DNA from: Chloroflexota bacterium
Lineage (GTDB): Bacteria; Chloroflexota; Limnocylindria; Limnocylindrales; CSP1-4
Reading direction: 5' to 3'
Assembly: GCA_021786265.1 (NCBI GenBank)
Contig: JAJYNP010000022.1
Span: 1-64,000 of the forward strand
Length of the DNA: 64,000 nucleotides
In this document: positions 61,355 through 64,000 of the stretch, piece after piece
Numbering within the stretch: position 1 is the first letter of the stretch
Layout: the number at the start of each line of letters is the position of its first letter
The notes under the pieces: generated by a model
The model's input: the letters and a program-made list of their open reading frames with translations, nothing else
Databases searched by the model: none
What the model was told of the DNA's origin: nothing
Program-made: the position numbers and the translations under genes

Positions 61355-61996
61355 GTGAACTCGCAGCTCGTCGCGTCCCTGATCGCGGTCGCGATCATCC
61401 TGCTCGTCGGTTTCCCCCTGCACGAGTTCAGCCACGCGCTGGCCGCCGACCGGCTCGGGGACCATACCGCGCGCCACCTCGGCCGGCTGTCGCTCGACCC
61501 GCGGGTGCACTTCGACCCGCTGGGCGGCGGCCTCCTGGTGCTGAGCGCGGTGGTGGGCGGGATCTTCATCGGGTGGGCCAAGCCCACGCCCGTGAACCCG
61601 AGCAACCTCGAGGGCGGTCACCGGGGCGAGGCCATCGTGGCGGCGGCCGGGCCCGTCTCGAACCTCATCATGGCCGGGCTCGTGGCGATCGCGGTGCGGA
61701 TGACCACCGCGTTCAACCTGCTCGATCCCAGCGCCGGGCAGCCCGACCTGATGCTCTGGTACATCCTCAACTACCTGGTGCTGATCAACGTCTTCCTGTT
61801 CGTGTTCAACCTGCTGCCCATCCCTCCGCTCGACGGCTACAAGGTCCTGCTCGGGGCCGTGAGCCCGCGGACCGCATGGCAGATCCGCCAGTACGAGCAG
61901 TACGGGTTCCTGCTGATCGTGGTGCTCTTCCTGGTCGGAGCACCGATCATCGGCCCGATCGGGGAGCACATCTACGCCTTCCTGGTGGGCGGCTAA
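61355..61996 (+). CDS. Site-2 protease family (M50) membrane metalloprotease
   Basis: 213 residues with about five membrane helices. The zinc site HEFSHALAADRLGD (H-E-x-x-H) lies in the first helix region and the distal motif LFNLLPIPPLDGYKVL supplies the third ligand (Asp of LDG). This is the minimal M50 type without a PDZ domain, able to cleave substrates within the membrane. GTG 61355 fits the promoter position and GGAGG upstream. The substrate is unknown. Confidence 0.9.
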   Translation: MNSQLVASLIAVAIILLVGFPLHEFSHALAADRLGDHTARHLGRLSLDPRVHFDPLGGGLLVLSAVVGGIFIGWAKPTPVNPSNLEGGHRGEAIVAAAGPVSNLIMAGLVAIAVRMTTAFNLLDPSAGQPDLMLWYILNYLVLINVFLFVFNLLPIPPLDGYKVLLGAVSPRTAWQIRQYEQYGFLLIVVLFLVGAPIIGPIGEHIYAFLVGG

Positions 61997-62099
61997 GGTC
62001 CGCCAGTTCGCCACGCACCTGCACGCCGGGGAGCGGCCCGAGGAGCGCCGCGAGCTGGACAGCTGGCTCACGCCGGCGCAGCGGGGACTCTTCGCGTCG

Positions 62100-62462
62100 A
62101 TGCATCCTGCCGACCGCCGGCACGGGCTCGACGTGGTCCGGCGACTCCATGACGAGGGCTGGGTCGACGACGACGTGCTGCTGGCCGGGCTCTTCCACGA
62201 CGCCGGAAAGGGGCACACCGGGCTCTGGCCGCGCGTGGCGTGGTCGCTCGCCGAGCGGTACGGCGCGCTGCCCCGACGTGCGGCGGCACTGCTGCCCGGG
62301 TTCCGGCCCGCCCTCGAGCGGCTGGACCGTCACCCCGACGCGTCCGCGGAGCTGGCGCTGCAGGCGGGCTGCTCGGCTCGCACGGCGGACCTGATCCGCC
62401 GCCAGTCGTCGCCCGTGAACGCGGCCGGCGAGGCGCTGCACCGAGCGGACGAGGCGAGCTGA
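62100..62462 (+). CDS. HD-domain phosphohydrolase-like protein, start uncertain
   Basis: 120 residues from ATG 62100. The HD residues are RRHGLDVVRRL (His) and LLAGLFHDAGKGHTG (HD pair), then GLWPRVAWSLAERYG. The frame remains open upstream to about 61998 and would encode KVRQFATHLHAGERPEERRE and more, which looks like a genuine N-terminal part. There is no ATG, GTG or TTG before the M50 stop at 61994-61996. A non-canonical start (for example CTG 62019) or a sequence error is possible. The product probably hydrolyses a phosphate ester; substrate unknown. Confidence 0.7.
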   Translation: MHPADRRHGLDVVRRLHDEGWVDDDVLLAGLFHDAGKGHTGLWPRVAWSLAERYGALPRRAAALLPGFRPALERLDRHPDASAELALQAGCSARTADLIRRQSSPVNAAGEALHRADEAS

Positions 62463-62464
62463 CC

Positions 62465-63430
62465 GTGGTCCGTGCGACGGGCCGGCGCGCGACGCCTCTC
62501 ATCCCGATCGCCGTGACGTTCGGCGAGGGGCGACGACCCGAGCACGCGACCCATGTCCGAGTGGGGAGCGCGCCCGGGCTGGGCGAACCCGTGCGCCCGG
62601 ACCTGCCGACCGGCTCCGGGCCCGAACTCACCGCAGACCCGGACGCGGAGCCGGCCGCCTTCGACGGACCGCTCGCGCTCCTGCTCTCCCTGATCGAGGC
62701 GAGGCAGCTCGACGTCCTGACCGTCCCGCTCGGCGCCCTGGCGAGCGCCTACCTCGAGGCGATGGCCGGACTCGCGGGGGACCGGCTGCCGTACCTCAGT
62801 GCGTTCGTCGCGGTCGCCGCGCAGCTCATCCTGATCAAGTCGCGCGCGCTGCTCCCCCGGGAGCCGGCCGGCGAGCCGGCCGTTCTCGCCGATGAGGGGC
62901 CGGATCCCGAGGCCGAGCTGCGTCGCCGGCTGGTCGTGTACCGCGCCTACCGCGATGCCGGTCTCTGGCTCCGGGAGCGGGCGCTCAACCACGGTCCCCT
63001 CGTCCGTCGCGAACCGTCGATCGCGCAGGCAACCGGGCTGGCGGGCGCCCGCCCTCCCGCCGAGCCCCCGCTTGACCCCGGGTCCCTCGCGGCCGCGCTC
63101 CGTGGTGTGGCCCGGCTTGCGCCCCCCGCCGAGCCGCCTCCCGAGATCGTGCGGCGCACGATCACGCTGGCCGAGCGCGCCGACGCGATCCGCGAGGCGA
63201 TCCGGAGCGCGCCGGTGGTGGTACTCCAGGAGCTGATCGGCGGCACGGGTGACCGCGTGGTGGCGGCCGTCACGTTCCTGGCGATGCTGGAGCTAGTGAA
63301 GCGGCGCGAGATCGCGGCGGAGCAGGATCGCCCGTGGGGGCCGATCCGGTGCCGGCGCCTCGACCCCGCGGACGGACCGGGGACGCCGGCGGCAATGCCG
63401 ATCGATGAATCGCTGGAGGACTTCGCGTGA
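62465..63430 (+). CDS. scpA: Segregation and condensation protein ScpA
   Basis: About 321 residues. The kleisin core begins FDGPLALLLSLIEARQLDVL with LSAFVAVAAQLILIKSRALL, the family signature, and ends with a winged helix (VVAAVTFLAMLELVKRREIA). ScpA bridges the SMC heads in condensin. An N-terminal extension of about 60 residues precedes the core; GTG 62465 is only 2 bases after the HD gene, but a later start near the core cannot be excluded. Its stop overlaps scpB. Confidence 0.9.
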   Translation: MVRATGRRATPLIPIAVTFGEGRRPEHATHVRVGSAPGLGEPVRPDLPTGSGPELTADPDAEPAAFDGPLALLLSLIEARQLDVLTVPLGALASAYLEAMAGLAGDRLPYLSAFVAVAAQLILIKSRALLPREPAGEPAVLADEGPDPEAELRRRLVVYRAYRDAGLWLRERALNHGPLVRREPSIAQATGLAGARPPAEPPLDPGSLAAALRGVARLAPPAEPPPEIVRRTITLAERADAIREAIRSAPVVVLQELIGGTGDRVVAAVTFLAMLELVKRREIAAEQDRPWGPIRCRRLDPADGPGTPAAMPIDESLEDFA

Positions 63431-64000
63431 GCCTACCCATCGAGCCGCCCGAACTCACGACCGCGCAACTGGAGGCGCTCCTGTTCGTGGCCGAACGGCC
63501 GCTCGCGCGGCGCGAGGTCGCGACGCTGGCAGGCGTCGACGCCGCCACGGTGGATGCACGCCTGGGCGACCTCGAGGTGGAGCTCGCCTCCCGCGGGATC
63601 CGCCTCCTGGCGGCTGGGGATCGGGTCGCGCTGGCGACCGCGCCCGAGGCCGGCGCGCTGCTGGCCCGGTACGTCGGCACGGAGGGGCTGAAGCTGACAC
63701 AGGCCGCGCTCGAGACGCTGGCGATCGTGGCGTACCGCCAGCCGGTCACGCGGGCGGTCATCGAGCGGATCCGGGGCGTGGATTCGGACTACGTCGTCCG
63801 GTCGCTGCTGCACCGCCGGCTCATCATGGAGCAGGGCCGGTCCGACGCCCCGGGGCGGCCCATTCTCTACGGCACGTCGTTCGAGTTCCTGGAGCGCTTC
63901 GGCCTCACGTCGCTGGACGACCTCCCGGAGGTCGATGCCGAGATCGCGGCCCGCCTCGCCGAGAGCGAGGAGGCGGCCCCCGCTGCGCACCCGGACGCCT
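63427..64000 (+). CDS. scpB: Segregation and condensation protein ScpB (partial)
   Basis: The first 191 codons; the gene runs off the right edge. Two winged-helix domains are visible: LTTAQLEALLFVAERPLARR onward, and LTQAALETLAIVAYRQPVTR followed by RGVDSDYVVRSLLHRRLI, then GTSFEFLERFGLTSLDDLP. ScpB binds ScpA and SMC. GTG 63427 overlaps the scpA stop. Confidence 0.93.
   Translation, partial: MSLPIEPPELTTAQLEALLFVAERPLARREVATLAGVDAATVDARLGDLEVELASRGIRLLAAGDRVALATAPEAGALLARYVGTEGLKLTQAALETLAIVAYRQPVTRAVIERIRGVDSDYVVRSLLHRRLIMEQGRSDAPGRPILYGTSFEFLERFGLTSLDDLPEVDAEIAARLAESEEAAPAAHPDA

Noticed and set aside
1..64000. CRISPR arrays, insertion sequences, tRNA or rRNA genes
   Set aside because: No regularly spaced repeats, transposase-like proteins or RNA-gene signatures were seen. 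The gaps without genes are short, and the largest is filled by the T-box leader.

Overview
The window is a gene-dense, very G+C-rich stretch of a bacterial chromosome. I estimate about 70% G+C by eye; it was not computed. Almost every gene is on the + strand. The gene content suggests a deep-branching bacterium with a Gram-positive-like envelope, most likely a Chloroflexota lineage: a stand-alone TrpB2 behind a T-box, three FemAB-like proteins, an FtsA-like/Baseplate_J-like pair, a Nudix/NfeD/SPFH block and the order xseAB-dxs-tlyA-nadK-recN-xer-scpAB. The taxon is an inference; there is no rRNA in the window.

Layout. 1-4.9 kb: tail of ftsH, an M20 peptidase, a DnaB-C-like ATPase, pyrophosphatase, a HAD hydrolase and an RNA ligase-like phosphodiesterase. 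4.9-8.3 kb: a Trp T-box leader with trpB2, then tyrA and a Nudix hydrolase. 8.3-17.3 kb: NfeD/SPFH membrane proteins, a REC-CpaE fusion, yifB/comM, dprA, a Big_5/CAP surface protein and a small CxxC protein. 17.4-27.5 kb: topA-xer-murJ-femAB-murE-femAB, chained by 1-4 base overlaps, then a third femAB with its own promoter. 27.6-40.6 kb: rel, hisS, aspS, a DMT transporter, typA, a cysteine desulfurase, mnmA and a small membrane protein. A minus-strand metallopeptidase lies between rel and hisS, and a minus-strand nucleotidyltransferase/GNAT pair sits beside typA. 40.6-48.2 kb: alaS, FtsA-like, Baseplate_J-like, ruvX, mltG. 48.2-50.4 kb: an accessory-looking module of two divergent HTH regulators and a diguanylate cyclase. 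50.4-64 kb: M24 peptidase, efp, xseAB, dxs, tlyA, nadK, recN, a second xer, a PH/SHOCT protein, a site-2 protease, an HD protein, scpA and the start of scpB.

Themes. Cell-wall work is concentrated at 21-27.5 kb (MurJ, MurE, three FemAB-like transferases) and again at 47-48 kb (MltG). DNA maintenance and chromosome segregation are spread through the window (TopA, two Xer recombinases, DprA, YifB, RuvX, XseAB, RecN, ScpAB). Translation is represented by HisRS, AspRS, AlaRS, MnmA, EF-P, TypA and TlyA.

Regulation. Many operon-first genes have a TAnnnT-type -10 box ending only 6-10 bases before the start codon and no Shine-Dalgarno sequence, which points to widespread leaderless transcripts. The clearest riboregulator is the T-box before trpB2: its UGG specifier, its UGGC acceptor bulge (matching the G73 of tRNA-Trp) and its mutually exclusive antiterminator and terminator helices can all be read directly. 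No CRISPR array, tRNA, rRNA, insertion sequence or prophage was seen.
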